This document shows, in pieces, positions 7,280 to 15,511 of a stretch of DNA of 17,330 bases. A model generated the notes under the pieces. It made no database searches and was not told the origin of the DNA. It worked only from the letters and a program-made list of their open reading frames with translations. A program made the translations under genes and the position numbers. Source of the stretch: an uncultured Pseudorhodobacter sp. (lineage in GTDB: Bacteria; Pseudomonadota; Alphaproteobacteria; Rhodobacterales; Rhodobacteraceae). The stretch is taken from assembly GCA_945957495.1 (NCBI GenBank), contig CAMFLG010000017.1, positions 1 through 17,330 of the forward strand, read 5' to 3'. The first letter of the stretch is position 1, and every line of letters begins with the position of its first letter.

Positions 7280-8586
7280 TGGATGCGCGCGCCATCATCG
7301 TCAAACTGCGCGACGGGGTGCAGCCCCGCGCGGAAGAGCTGCAATGGTTTGCGCAAGGCCTCGCCTCGGGTGCGGTGACGGATGCGCAGGCCGGTGCCTT
7401 TGCGATGGCGGTGCTGCTGAAAGGTCTGGGCGACGCAGGCCGCGTGGCGCTGACCCGGGCGATGCGCGACTCCGGGCATGTTCTGCAATGGGACATGCCG
7501 GGCCCGGTGCTGGACAAACACTCGACGGGTGGCATTGGCGACTGTGTTTCCCTGCTGTTGGCCCCGGCGCTTGCGGCTTGCGGTGCCTATGTGCCGATGA
7601 TTTCCGGGCGCGGTTTGGGCCACACCGGCGGCACGCTGGACAAGCTGGAATCCATCCCGGGCTTTCGCACCGGCCTGCCAGAGGACCAGTTGCGCCGCCA
7701 ATTGAAAGACATTCGTTGCGCCATCGTATCGGCCAGTGCCGAAATCGCACCTGCCGACCGGCGCCTTTATGCGATCCGCGATGTGACGGGCACGGTGGAA
7801 TCGATAGACCTGATCACCGCCTCTATCCTGTCCAAAAAACTGGCGGCGGGGCTGGAAGCGCTTGTTCTGGATGTGAAATGCGGCTCGGGCGCCTTCATGA
7901 AAACCGCCGCGGATGCAGAGGCTTTGGCGCGTGCGCTGGTGTCCACGGCGCAAGGCGCGGGCTGCATGACCACGGCCTTGATCACCGATATGAGCCAACC
8001 ACTTGCCACCGCCGCAGGCAACGCGCTGGAGGTGATTGAAGTGATGGAAACCCTGACCGGCACCTCCGTCAATTCCGCGCTTTGGGATATCACCATGGCG
8101 CTGGGGGGGGAAGCTTTGGCACTGGGTGGGCTCGCGGCCGATCCGGCGGACGGCGCGGGCCGCATCGAACAGGCGCTGCAATCGGGGGCCGCCGCCGAAT
8201 GGTTCGGTCGAATGGTTGCCGCCCAGGGCGGGCCTGCCGATTTCGTCGAACGCTGGCCCGATCGGCTGCCCGCCGCAACGGTGATCCGTGAGGTTCCCAG
8301 CCCTGACGCGGGCTTTGTGCAGGCCATCGACGGTCAGGCGCTTGGCCTTGCCGTGGTGGGGCTTGGCGGTGGGCGGCAGCGCGAAGGGGATCGGCTGAAC
8401 CTGTCGGTCGGGCTGTCAGATCTGGCAGGCATCGGTGAAGATATCGGCAGCGGCGACCCGCTGTGCATGGTGCATGCCGCGACCGAAGCCCAGGCAGAAG
8501 AGGCGATCCGTATGGTTCAGTCGGCCTATGTTCTGGCCGAAAGCGCACCCCAAGACCCGGACCTGATTATGAAAAGGATAGCCTGA
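7279..8586 (+). CDS. deoA: Thymidine phosphorylase
   Basis: A 435-residue enzyme that splits thymidine or deoxyuridine with phosphate into the base and 2-deoxyribose-1-phosphate. Family motifs are KHSTGGIGD (80-88), the signature SGRGLGHTGGTLDKLESIPG (109-128), and KCGSGAFMK (200-208). His81, Arg167, Ser182 and Lys186 align with the substrate residues I recall as His85, Arg171, Ser186 and Lys190 of E. coli DeoA (440 aa), a constant shift of four. The start ATG 7279 shares its A with the cdd stop codon (TGATG), giving translational coupling; the frame is open further upstream to 7096 but that part is antisense-like shadow of cdd. Its products feed deoB (sugar) and upp (uracil). A broader pyrimidine-nucleoside phosphorylase activity is possible, since no separate uridine phosphorylase is in the window. 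Confidence 0.94.
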   Translation: MDARAIIVKLRDGVQPRAEELQWFAQGLASGAVTDAQAGAFAMAVLLKGLGDAGRVALTRAMRDSGHVLQWDMPGPVLDKHSTGGIGDCVSLLLAPALAACGAYVPMISGRGLGHTGGTLDKLESIPGFRTGLPEDQLRRQLKDIRCAIVSASAEIAPADRRLYAIRDVTGTVESIDLITASILSKKLAAGLEALVLDVKCGSGAFMKTAADAEALARALVSTAQGAGCMTTALITDMSQPLATAAGNALEVIEVMETLTGTSVNSALWDITMALGGEALALGGLAADPADGAGRIEQALQSGAAAEWFGRMVAAQGGPADFVERWPDRLPAATVIREVPSPDAGFVQAIDGQALGLAVVGLGGGRQREGDRLNLSVGLSDLAGIGEDIGSGDPLCMVHAATEAQAEEAIRMVQSAYVLAESAPQDPDLIMKRIA

Positions 8587-9783
8587 ATGCCGCGCGCCTT
8601 TCTAATCGTGATGGATTCTGTCGGCTGCGGCGGTGCGCCGGATGCGGCGGCCTTTGGCGACGCAGGTGCCAACACCCTTGGCCATATTGCCCAGGCTTGT
8701 GCGGCGGGCAAGGCAGAGGTCGGGCGCAGCGGGCCGCTGCGGATGCCCAATCTGGATGGCTTGGGTCTGGGGGCGGCAATCCACCTCGCCTCGGGCCTGA
8801 ATGCCCCCGGGTTTGGGGCAACGCCGAAAGGGGTTTGGGGCGCTGCGACAGAGGTTTCAAAGGGCAAAGACACCCCTTCGGGCCATTGGGAACTTGCCGG
8901 GGTGCCGGTGCCGTGGGACTGGACCTATTTCCCCGACACCATTCCCGCCTTTCCGCCCGATCTGGTGGCGCTGGTCTGCAAACTGGCTGGCACCGAAGGG
9001 ATCTTGGGCAACTGTCACGCCTCGGGCGTGCCGATCATCGAACGGCACTGCGCCGAACATCTGCGCACGGGTTGGCCGATCTGCTATACATCGGCGGATT
9101 CCGTGTTTCAGATCGCGGCCCATGAAGAGGCTTTCGGGCTGGATCGGCTGCAGAAGCTTTGTCAGGATCTGGCCCCGCATCTGCATGCGATGAAGGTCGG
9201 TCGCGTCATCGCGCGCCCCTTCACCGGCACCCCGGGCAATTTTCGCCGCACCGCCAACCGGCACGACTATGCCATCGACCCGCCTGCGCCCACCTTGCTG
9301 GAATGGGCCGCAAATGCCGGGCGCGCAACCCATGCCATTGGCAAGATTGGCGACATCTTTTCGATGAAGGGCGTGGGAAAGCTGTGGAAGGGAAAATCCG
9401 ACCTTGATCTTTTCGATCATTTGGACTGCCTTCTGGGCGATGCAGAGGATGGTTCTTTGACCTTTGCCAACTTTGTTGAATTTGACAGCCTTTATGGCCA
9501 TCCCCGCGATGTTGCGGGCTATGCGCGTGCGCTGGAATGGTTCGATGCCTGCACGGGGGCCTTTCTGGCGCGGATGAAACCCGGCGATCTGGCGATCTTC
9601 ACCGCCGATCACGGCAACGATCCGACGTGGCACGGCACAGAACACACGCGCGAACGCGTTCCGGTGATCTGCGCCGGGGTCGGGACTGGTACAGTGGGTC
9701 TGTGCGCATTTGTCGATGTGGGCACCTCTGTTGCGGCACATCTTGGCATTCCCGCACAAGGAACGGGGCGGAGCTTTCTATGA
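8587..9783 (+). CDS. deoB: Phosphopentomutase
   Basis: A 398-residue manganese-dependent mutase of the alkaline phosphatase superfamily that interconverts (deoxy)ribose-1-phosphate and (deoxy)ribose-5-phosphate. Metal ligands are visible as Asp10 (MDSVGCGGAPDA), Asp300 and His305 (EFDSLYGHPRD), Asp341 and His342 (TADHGNDPTWHG) and His353 (TEHTRERVPV). Thr96 in GKDTPSGHWE is the phosphorylated active-site residue of the family. The length is close to E. coli DeoB (407). The ATG follows the deoA stop with no gap; AAAGGA inside the end of deoA serves as ribosome site. It supplies the step after DeoA and purine nucleoside phosphorylases. Deoxyribose-phosphate aldolase (deoC), the usual next step, is not in this window. 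Confidence 0.95.
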   Translation: MPRAFLIVMDSVGCGGAPDAAAFGDAGANTLGHIAQACAAGKAEVGRSGPLRMPNLDGLGLGAAIHLASGLNAPGFGATPKGVWGAATEVSKGKDTPSGHWELAGVPVPWDWTYFPDTIPAFPPDLVALVCKLAGTEGILGNCHASGVPIIERHCAEHLRTGWPICYTSADSVFQIAAHEEAFGLDRLQKLCQDLAPHLHAMKVGRVIARPFTGTPGNFRRTANRHDYAIDPPAPTLLEWAANAGRATHAIGKIGDIFSMKGVGKLWKGKSDLDLFDHLDCLLGDAEDGSLTFANFVEFDSLYGHPRDVAGYARALEWFDACTGAFLARMKPGDLAIFTADHGNDPTWHGTEHTRERVPVICAGVGTGTVGLCAFVDVGTSVAAHLGIPAQGTGRSFL

Positions 9784-10772
9784 CAATCAACACATTGCCA
9801 AAAATCGAACTGCACCTTCACCTTGAGGGCGGCGCACCACCGGCCTTTATCAAGGGCCTGGCAAAGGAAAAGAAGATCGACCTTGCCGGGATTTTCAATG
9901 AGGACGGCTCTTATCGCTTTGCCGATTTCTGGGATTTTCTGAAGGTCTACGAGGCGGCCTGCACCACGCTGACCGGGCCACAGGAATTTTATCGCCTCAC
10001 GCTGGCGGTGCTAGAGGAAAGCGCGGCAAGTGGCGTGATTTATAGCGAAACCTTCCTTTCCCCCGATTTCTGCGGCGGGGGCGATCTGGGGGCGTGGCGG
10101 GAATATCTGCACGCGATTGAGGAGGCGGCGGCCAAGGCCGAGGCGGATTTCGGCATCACCCTGCGCGGTATCGTCACGCCGATCCGGCATTTTGGTCCTG
10201 AAAAGGCCAAGGTAGTGGCCCGTTGTGCGGCAGAGACGGCAGGACGGTTCATCACCGGTTTTGGCATCGGCGGCGACGAGAAATCCGGGCAGCTAAAGGA
10301 TTTCTCATGGTCGTTCGACATGGCGCGCGAGGCGGGATTGCGCATCACCGCCCACGCGGGTGAGTGGAAGGGCCCGGATGAGGTGCGCGCGGCGATGAAC
10401 GATCTGGGGGCCGAACGCATCGGCCATGGCGTGCGCGCCAGCGAAGATATGGCACTGGTCGAGGAAATTGCCGAACGCGGCACTGTGCTAGAGGTCTGCC
10501 CCGGCTCGAACGTGGCGCTGGGCATCTACCCGAGTTTCCGCAAACATCCGATTGGCGTGATGTTTGACCGCGGCGTCAAGGTGACGATCAACACCGATGA
10601 TCCGCCGTTCTTTCACACCACCATGGCCCGCGAATACGATATGCTGAACCGCGCCTTTGACTGGGACGAAGGCGTTTTTGCCAAGATCGCCCGCACCTCG
10701 CTTGACGCGGCCTTCTGTGACGCAGATACCAAAGCCCGTATTCTGAAAAAACTGGAGCAAGGCCATGCTTGA
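9780..10772 (+). CDS. add: Adenosine deaminase
   Basis: A 330-residue zinc amidohydrolase that deaminates adenosine and deoxyadenosine to inosine and deoxyinosine. The metal and catalytic residues are in place: His12 and His14 (KIELHLHLEGG), His192 and Glu195 (AHAGEW), His216 (RIGHGVRA), and Asp273-Asp274 (NTDDPPFF). The segment LEVCPGSNVALG is closer to adenosine deaminase (VCPTSN) than to the adenine deaminase branch (VCPLSN), so adenosine is the preferred substrate assignment, though the related family makes this less than certain. The start ATG 9780 overlaps the deoB stop (ATGA), with GGAG six bases upstream inside deoB. The coding end overlaps upp by 8 nt. Inosine formed here would need a purine nucleoside phosphorylase encoded elsewhere before DeoB can act on the ribose-phosphate. 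Confidence 0.88.
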   Translation: MTINTLPKIELHLHLEGGAPPAFIKGLAKEKKIDLAGIFNEDGSYRFADFWDFLKVYEAACTTLTGPQEFYRLTLAVLEESAASGVIYSETFLSPDFCGGGDLGAWREYLHAIEEAAAKAEADFGITLRGIVTPIRHFGPEKAKVVARCAAETAGRFITGFGIGGDEKSGQLKDFSWSFDMAREAGLRITAHAGEWKGPDEVRAAMNDLGAERIGHGVRASEDMALVEEIAERGTVLEVCPGSNVALGIYPSFRKHPIGVMFDRGVKVTINTDDPPFFHTTMAREYDMLNRAFDWDEGVFAKIARTSLDAAFCDADTKARILKKLEQGHA

Positions 10773-11397
10773 GCATCTTACCGTCGTCAGCCACCCCCTG
10801 GTGCAACACAAACTGACGCTGATGCGCGAGAAGGACACCTCCACCGCCTCTTTCCGCAAGCTTTTGCGCGAAATCAGCCTGCTGCTGGCCTATGAGGTCA
10901 CGCGCGAACTGCCGATGACCACCAAGCGCATCGAAACCCCGCTGGAACCGATGGACGCCCCCACCATCGACGGCAAGAAACTGGCGCTGATTTCGATCCT
11001 GCGGGCGGGGAACGGCTTGCTGGACGGCATCCTGGAACTGATCCCGGCGGCGCGGGTGGGTTTTGTCGGGTTGTACCGCGATCCGGAAACACTGCAGCCG
11101 GTGCAATACTACTGCAAACTGCCTGATCATCTAGAGGAACGCATCTCTATCGTGGTCGATCCGATGCTGGCGACGGGAAATTCTTCGGCGGCGGCGATTT
11201 CGCTTTTGAAACAATCGGGTGCCAAGAATATCCGCTTCCTCTGCCTTTTGGCTGCCCCGGAAGGCATCGAACGCATGAAAGCGGCGCATCCGGACGTGCC
11301 AATCGTCACAGCGGCTGTAGATAGCCACCTCAATGACCATGGATATATTGTTCCTGGGCTAGGGGATGCGGGAGATCGCATGTTTGGTACTAAATAA
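10765..11397 (+). CDS. upp: Uracil phosphoribosyltransferase
   Basis: A 210-residue cytoplasmic transferase making UMP from uracil and PRPP, the recapture step for uracil released by DeoA. SILRAGNGLLDG (77-88) and the PRPP loop VVDPMLATGNSS (130-141) are diagnostic, and the C terminus VPGLGDAGDRMFGTK is the uracil-binding end conserved in Upp. The ATG at 10765 lies inside the end of add (8-nt overlap), with GGAG and AAGG upstream, so translation is probably coupled. It is the last gene of the operon. No T-tract terminator is evident in the 68 bp before the next gene, so some read-through into the SPOR gene is possible. Confidence 0.95.
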   Translation: MLEHLTVVSHPLVQHKLTLMREKDTSTASFRKLLREISLLLAYEVTRELPMTTKRIETPLEPMDAPTIDGKKLALISILRAGNGLLDGILELIPAARVGFVGLYRDPETLQPVQYYCKLPDHLEERISIVVDPMLATGNSSAAAISLLKQSGAKNIRFLCLLAAPEGIERMKAAHPDVPIVTAAVDSHLNDHGYIVPGLGDAGDRMFGTK

Positions 11398-11441
11398 AGG
11401 ACAGTTTCGCTTTACTCGGAAACAATCCTGACGCATTCTGG

Positions 11442-11459
11442 CCCCAATACTACTTGGGG
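11442..11459 (+). promoter_or_regulatory. Hairpin that covers the ribosome site of the SPOR gene
   Basis: CCCCAA (11442-11447) and TTGGGG (11454-11459) form a perfect 6-bp stem with a 6-nt loop. The right arm is the only G-rich sequence at ribosome-site distance from ATG 11466, so the folded form would hide it. There is no T tract, so it is not a normal terminator of upp. A regulatory role is inference. Confidence 0.35.
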
Positions 11460-11465
11460 GTAGTG

Positions 11466-12755
11466 ATGCTATTAAGAGTTTTGTCCGTTGCCGTATTTGC
11501 GGCTGTTGCCGGGATCGCTGTATCTCAGGCGCAAACAATTGCGCAGATCGGCGATCCGGCAGAAAACCCGCCCGCCGGGTTCAAGGGCGATCAGTTCGTT
11601 GACAGCCGGGGCTGCGTGTTCATGCGTATCTCGAATGGCGCGACGACGAGCTGGTATCCCCGGGTTAACGGAAGTCACAAGGTTGTCTGCGGCTACCCCC
11701 CGACCTTCGGGCCGAAACCCGTGATCGAAATGGCCGATGAAACGCCTGTCGCCCCGGCGAAACCGGTTGCGGTGAAACCCGCCCCCTTGGTGGTGGCTGC
11801 GGCACCCGTTGTCCCCAAGGCCGCACCGGGCGCGCCAACGCCAACCGTCGCGAGCCGGATGATGCCCGCCGCCGCCCCTGTGTTTGCAGCCCCGATTGTC
11901 GTGGCCGCACAGCCCGCGCCCTATGTCGCGGCGCCCCCCGCCAGCTATCAGGTTGCCACCAGTTCGACGATCCCGCAGGGCTCAATCGGCTGCTTCCGCT
12001 CCGCCCCGGTGGCAGAGGTTGTCACGCTGCGCAATGGCGGCACGGCGGTGGTTTGCACGCGCGGTGACGGCACCGCGACCGGCTGGCGTTCACCGATCTA
12101 TCCCGCGGGTGCGCCGGTTGGCGCGTCGCTGCGCGTTCCAGGAACCACGCAAGGGGTAACGTATCCACGGGCCGCATCGGCAGGCACCGCTTTGGCCAGC
12201 GCCGCACCCGTCACCACGGCCCCGGTTGCCGTGCCCGCAGGATACAAGTTGGCTTGGGACGATGACCGGCTAAACCCGTTGCGCGGGCAGGGCACGGCGG
12301 CAGGTCAGGCGGCGCAAGATCAGATCTGGACCAGAAAGGTTCCGGCAACCTTGGTGGCAGAGGCGGGCGGGAACTACGTTCCGGTCCCACCGGTTTACAA
12401 ATCGCAAGTCACCAAATCGACGATGAACGCGGCGCCTGCGCCTGCGCAGGGCACCAAGCTGACAGCCTCGACCATGAACAGCGCGACGGCACCGGTTGCA
12501 TCGGCCAAGCCCGCAGCGGCTGCTGCATCGGCCAAGCTGTGGGTTCAGGTGGGCAGCTTTGGCGTGCCGGCGAATGCCCAAGGCGCGGCAAGCCGCCTAG
12601 GCGCGCTTGGCCTTCCCGTGGGCAAATCGAACATGACCAAGGGCGGCAAGTCGTTGCAGATCGTGTTCGCCGGGCCCTTCGCATCGGCGGCAGAGGCGCA
12701 GCGCGCCGTCGCTTTGGCGCGGCAGGCCGGGTTCGGCGACGCCTTCGTCCGCTGA
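11466..12755 (+). CDS. Secreted SPOR-domain protein with Pro/Ala-rich linkers
   Basis: A 429-residue exported protein. Residues 1-23 form a signal peptide (MLLRVLSVAVFAAVAGIAVS, likely cut after AQA), and no other membrane segment is present. The C-terminal SPOR domain (about 357-429, LWVQVGSFGVPANAQ to FAGPFASAAEAQRAV) binds glycan strands stripped of stem peptides, as at division septa. Two modules each hold a Cys pair: 46-82 (Cys50, Cys75, DSRGCVF, KVVCGYPPTFGP) and 170-211 (Cys176, Cys197), likely disulfides in the periplasm. Between them are Ala/Pro/Val-rich low-complexity linkers, and TKSTMN/TASTMN is repeated at 316-321 and 332-338. A plausible role is cell envelope or septal maintenance. 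ATG 11466 is preferred over the GTG 11463 and TTG 11454 since it places GGGGG at ribosome-site distance and starts the signal peptide. A terminator follows at once. Confidence 0.85.
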   Translation: MLLRVLSVAVFAAVAGIAVSQAQTIAQIGDPAENPPAGFKGDQFVDSRGCVFMRISNGATTSWYPRVNGSHKVVCGYPPTFGPKPVIEMADETPVAPAKPVAVKPAPLVVAAAPVVPKAAPGAPTPTVASRMMPAAAPVFAAPIVVAAQPAPYVAAPPASYQVATSSTIPQGSIGCFRSAPVAEVVTLRNGGTAVVCTRGDGTATGWRSPIYPAGAPVGASLRVPGTTQGVTYPRAASAGTALASAAPVTTAPVAVPAGYKLAWDDDRLNPLRGQGTAAGQAAQDQIWTRKVPATLVAEAGGNYVPVPPVYKSQVTKSTMNAAPAPAQGTKLTASTMNSATAPVASAKPAAAAASAKLWVQVGSFGVPANAQGAASRLGALGLPVGKSNMTKGGKSLQIVFAGPFASAAEAQRAVALARQAGFGDAFVR

Positions 12756-12762
12756 TCAGATC

Positions 12763-12791
12763 AAGGCCCCTTGCCGATGGCGGGGGGCTTT
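12763..12791 (+). terminator. Terminator of the SPOR gene
   Basis: AAGGCCCC (12763-12770) pairs with GGGGCTTT (12784-12791), an 8-bp stem with one G-U pair, 7 nt after the stop codon. It ends in a short T-rich stretch (TTTCT). It lies between convergent genes and ends 11 bases from the stop of the minus-strand gene, so it may also act on that transcript. Confidence 0.6.
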
Positions 12792-12801
12792 CTGCCCGCA
12801 A

Positions 12802-13821
12802 TCAGCCCTTGCAGAGGGATTGCAACGCCGCCCATTCGCTCTTGGTCAACACCGCAGGGGTGCTGCCGTTGCGTTTCGGATCAGCCTCGATAAGCGTCAG
12901 CGTCGTCTCGCCGCTTGGGTCCAAGGCATAGGCAAAGGCGGTGGATGACATGCCAAGGGCATCAAACTGACCCAACAGGGCGTCTTGATCCAGCGTGGTT
13001 TGCGGCACAGACAGCAAGGTCTGGCCAAACCCATCCAAGGCATTCGGATCAATCGTGCCTTGGGTCAAAAGCTGTAACGTGGCGATCAGGCCCGCATGGC
13101 GCAGGACGCTGCGGGTCGGGTCGCTGGCCGCCGCGCGCTGCGCCTCGGCCAGGACATAGCCGCCCACCACGTCAGGCCCTGCGGCCGAGGTGATCAGCGC
13201 ATCCGGCAGGACGATGATATGTCCGGGCAAATGGATCGGCTGGGTCAGCACATCCTTCACCACCACAATCTGCGGCGGCGCGGCTGGGTCCAACCGCTTG
13301 CCAAGGGCTGCCAGTGCCGCTGTGCCATGTTTGCTTGTGCAGGCAGAGCCGGTCAGCTTGGTCAGATCCTCCAGCGCGTCTTCCCCAAGATCGGCACGGG
13401 TCGCCTCGGGCAGCATCGCGGCGGTATAGTCCAAAATCTTGCCCGGCAGCCAAAAGATCGCCAAGGCCGCGCAGGTGATGCCCAGCCCGCCCACCACCCA
13501 ATTGCGCAGTCGGCCCGGTTTCGGGCGCCGCCGCTCCAACGCCTTGCGCACCGTTTCCAGCGCCAGCGCCATATCCGGGTCGTCAATCTCCAGCGTTTCG
13601 CTGTCCGCGTCGCCGACAACGTAAAGCGCAGGCATCTTGCCGGGGTTCAGCCGTTCGACGGCAGGCAAGGACCATTGCGACAGCGCGGTTTCGGTTTTCG
13701 GATCTGACAACACCAAGGTCGCCTCGCGCAGGCCAACCACGACATCGCGCAGCCTTGCCTCGGGGGTCTCGCGCCACAAGCCGGAGCTTTCCAGCCGCGT
13801 ATATTTGCGAAGCGCCGTCAT
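12802..13821 (-). CDS. Membrane-anchored M48-peptidase-like protein without the HExxH site
   Basis: A 339-residue protein of unknown function. Residues 1-100 are a soluble cytoplasmic region without a signal peptide, ending in a basic stretch (ERRRPKPGRLR); one membrane helix follows at about 107-125 (NWVVGGLGITCAALAIFWL). The rest resembles the M48 peptidase core: TGSACTSKHGTAALAALGKRL (157-177), then LPGHIIVLPDALI (198-210), where M48 enzymes have the strand and helix before the active site. The next helix reads VVGGYVLAEAQRAAASDP (218-235) where HExxH would be expected, so both His and the Glu are absent. I infer a catalytically dead relative, perhaps scaffolding or regulatory. ATG 13821 is preferred over an in-frame TTG at 13869, which lies in a hairpin; the ribosome site is weak. 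It follows the acyl-CoA synthetase gene by 64 bp on the same strand. Confidence 0.7.
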   Translation of the reverse strand: MTALRKYTRLESSGLWRETPEARLRDVVVGLREATLVLSDPKTETALSQWSLPAVERLNPGKMPALYVVGDADSETLEIDDPDMALALETVRKALERRRPKPGRLRNWVVGGLGITCAALAIFWLPGKILDYTAAMLPEATRADLGEDALEDLTKLTGSACTSKHGTAALAALGKRLDPAAPPQIVVVKDVLTQPIHLPGHIIVLPDALITSAAGPDVVGGYVLAEAQRAAASDPTRSVLRHAGLIATLQLLTQGTIDPNALDGFGQTLLSVPQTTLDQDALLGQFDALGMSSTAFAYALDPSGETTLTLIEADPKRNGSTPAVLTKSEWAALQSLCKG

Positions 13822-13849
13822 ATGCCTGTTTTTTCTGCAAGAAGCCCCA

Positions 13850-13869
13850 TTGCGGCACGATAGCCGCAA
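13850..13869 (-). terminator. Hairpin after the acyl-CoA synthetase gene
   Basis: TTGCGGC (13850-13856) and GCCGCAA (13863-13869) form a perfect 7-bp stem with a 6-nt loop, 16 nt after the stop codon. The minus-strand sequence beyond it is only mildly T-rich (CTTCTT), so termination may be partial, leaving some read-through to the M48-like gene. Confidence 0.45.
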
Positions 13870-13885
13870 CGGAGTCGTGCTTCAA

Positions 13886-15511
13886 TCATCTGTCCAGCAG
13901 TTTCGCGACTGCGCGCAGTTCGAATTTCTGGATTTTTCCGGTGGAAGTCTTGGGCAATTCTGTAAAAACCACCAGCTTGGGGCATTTGAACCCGGCAAGG
14001 CGCGTGCGGCAATGCGCGATCAGGTCGGCCTCGCTGACCTCTGCCCCCGATTTCAGCTCGACAAAGGCGCAGGGCACTTCGCCCCATTTCGCATCGGGCT
14101 TGGCCACCACCGCGCACAGGCTGACTGCCGGGTGGTGCATCAGGGCGCCTTCCACCTCGACCGAAGAGATATTTTCGCCGCCCGAAATGATGATATCCTT
14201 GGCGCGATCAGAGATCTTGAAATAGCCGTCCGGGTGGCGAAAGGCGATGTCGCCGGAATGCATCCAGCCCCCCTGAAACGCCTCGGCCGTGGCCGTTGGG
14301 TTGCGATAATAGCCCTTCATCACCAGATTGCCACGAAAGGCCACCTCGCCCAGATGCTGCGCATCGCGTGCAACGGGTTGGCCCTGCGGGTCGATCACGC
14401 TGATCTCTTCCATCATCGCCATGGCAATGCCCGTGCGCGCCTTCAGGGCAGCGCGTTCGTCGCCCCTGACGGCGTCCCATTCAGGTTTCCACAGGCATTC
14501 CGCCGCGGGGCCATAGGTTTCGGTCATCCCGTAAACCTGCGTGACATTGAACCCCAAAGGCTCAAACGCCGCCAGCGTCGCGGCGGGAGGCGGGGCGCCT
14601 GCGGTAAACACCTCGACAATATGGTCAAATGTGCGGCGATCTTCGGGTTTGGCGTTGATGACGGTGTTCAGAACGATGGGCGCACCGCCGAAATGGGTGA
14701 TGCCCTCGTCAGCAATCGCATCGTAAATCGCCTTCGCGGTGATGTCGCGGCAACAGACCAGCGTGCCACCCATCATCGGCATCATCCAGGTGTGGCACCA
14801 GCCGTTGCAGTGAAACAGCGGCACAATCGTCAGGTAAACCGGGAACAACTGCATCCGCCAGCCGATGACATTGGCCATGGTGCCAAGATAGGCGCCGCGA
14901 TGGTGGTAGACGACGCCTTTGGGCCGCCCGGTGGTGCCGGAGGTGTAGTTGAGCGCGATGCTTTCCCATTCATCCTGCGGCATCACCCAGGGCGCAAACG
15001 GGTTGCCATCGGCCAAAAGCGTCTCATAGGTCTGGTGCCGTCCGGTGGCGGTAAAGCCATGATCAACAACCTCGATCAGCCGCGGTGCCTCTGCCTCCAT
15101 CAGCGCAAGTGCGGCTTCTGCCAAGGGAATCAAGGCGGTATCCACCAGAACCAGCTTTGCGCCGGAATGGTCAAGCGTATAGGCGACCGAGGCCGCCTCC
15201 AGCCGGGTGTTGATGGTACACAGCACCGCCCCGCAGGCGGGCACGCCGAAATGCGCCTCTGCCTGCGCCGGAATGTTGGGCAACAGTGTCGCCACCACAT
15301 CGCCGGGCGCAATGCCGGTTTCGGCCAATGCCGAGGCCAACTGACTGACGCGGGCATGATATTCGGCATAGGTCAGCCGGGTTGATTTCCACACCACCGC
15401 CGTGCGGTCGGCAAACACATCCGCCGCGCGCTGCAAATGTGACAGCGGCGTCAGGGGTGCGTAGTTCGCGGCACATTTCTGCAGCCCGGCTTCATCCGCA
15501 AGCCAACCCAT
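13886..15511 (-). CDS. AMP-forming acyl-CoA synthetase (short/medium-chain type)
   Basis: A 541-residue adenylate-forming enzyme that activates a carboxylic acid to its CoA thioester. The P-loop is YTSGTTGRPKG (189-199), YGMTETYGP (327-335) binds AMP, GWMHSGDIA (415-423) and KDIIISGGENISSVEVE (438-454) form the hinge region, and KTSTGKIQK carries the catalytic Lys526. PLFHCNGWCHTWMM (231-244) and THFGGAPIVLNT match the branch containing plant peroxisomal acyl-activating enzymes and many bacterial short/medium-chain ligases; DmdB-type methylmercaptopropionate ligases also belong near here. The substrate cannot be decided by eye. The start ATG 15511 is supported by GGGAGGG upstream and by the conserved N terminus NYAPLTPLSHLQRAA; the frame runs on to 16522 but that part is antisense to the transporter gene. 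It is divergent from that transporter, with 87 bp between. Confidence 0.9.
   Translation of the reverse strand: MGWLADEAGLQKCAANYAPLTPLSHLQRAADVFADRTAVVWKSTRLTYAEYHARVSQLASALAETGIAPGDVVATLLPNIPAQAEAHFGVPACGAVLCTINTRLEAASVAYTLDHSGAKLVLVDTALIPLAEAALALMEAEAPRLIEVVDHGFTATGRHQTYETLLADGNPFAPWVMPQDEWESIALNYTSGTTGRPKGVVYHHRGAYLGTMANVIGWRMQLFPVYLTIVPLFHCNGWCHTWMMPMMGGTLVCCRDITAKAIYDAIADEGITHFGGAPIVLNTVINAKPEDRRTFDHIVEVFTAGAPPPAATLAAFEPLGFNVTQVYGMTETYGPAAECLWKPEWDAVRGDERAALKARTGIAMAMMEEISVIDPQGQPVARDAQHLGEVAFRGNLVMKGYYRNPTATAEAFQGGWMHSGDIAFRHPDGYFKISDRAKDIIISGGENISSVEVEGALMHHPAVSLCAVVAKPDAKWGEVPCAFVELKSGAEVSEADLIAHCRTRLAGFKCPKLVVFTELPKTSTGKIQKFELRAVAKLLDR

Noticed and set aside
7018..9759. Minus-strand open frames of 387 and 300 codons over the salvage operon
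   Set aside because: Both are antisense to cdd/deoA/deoB, which carry complete family motifs.
11404..11423. GTTTC/GAAAC inverted repeat after upp as an intrinsic terminator
   Set aside because: Only a 5-bp AT-rich stem with no T tract after it; too weak to call.
13637..15385. 582-codon plus-strand open frame
   Set aside because: Antisense to the acyl-CoA synthetase and the M48-like gene, with low-complexity His/Arg/Gln composition and no family motif.
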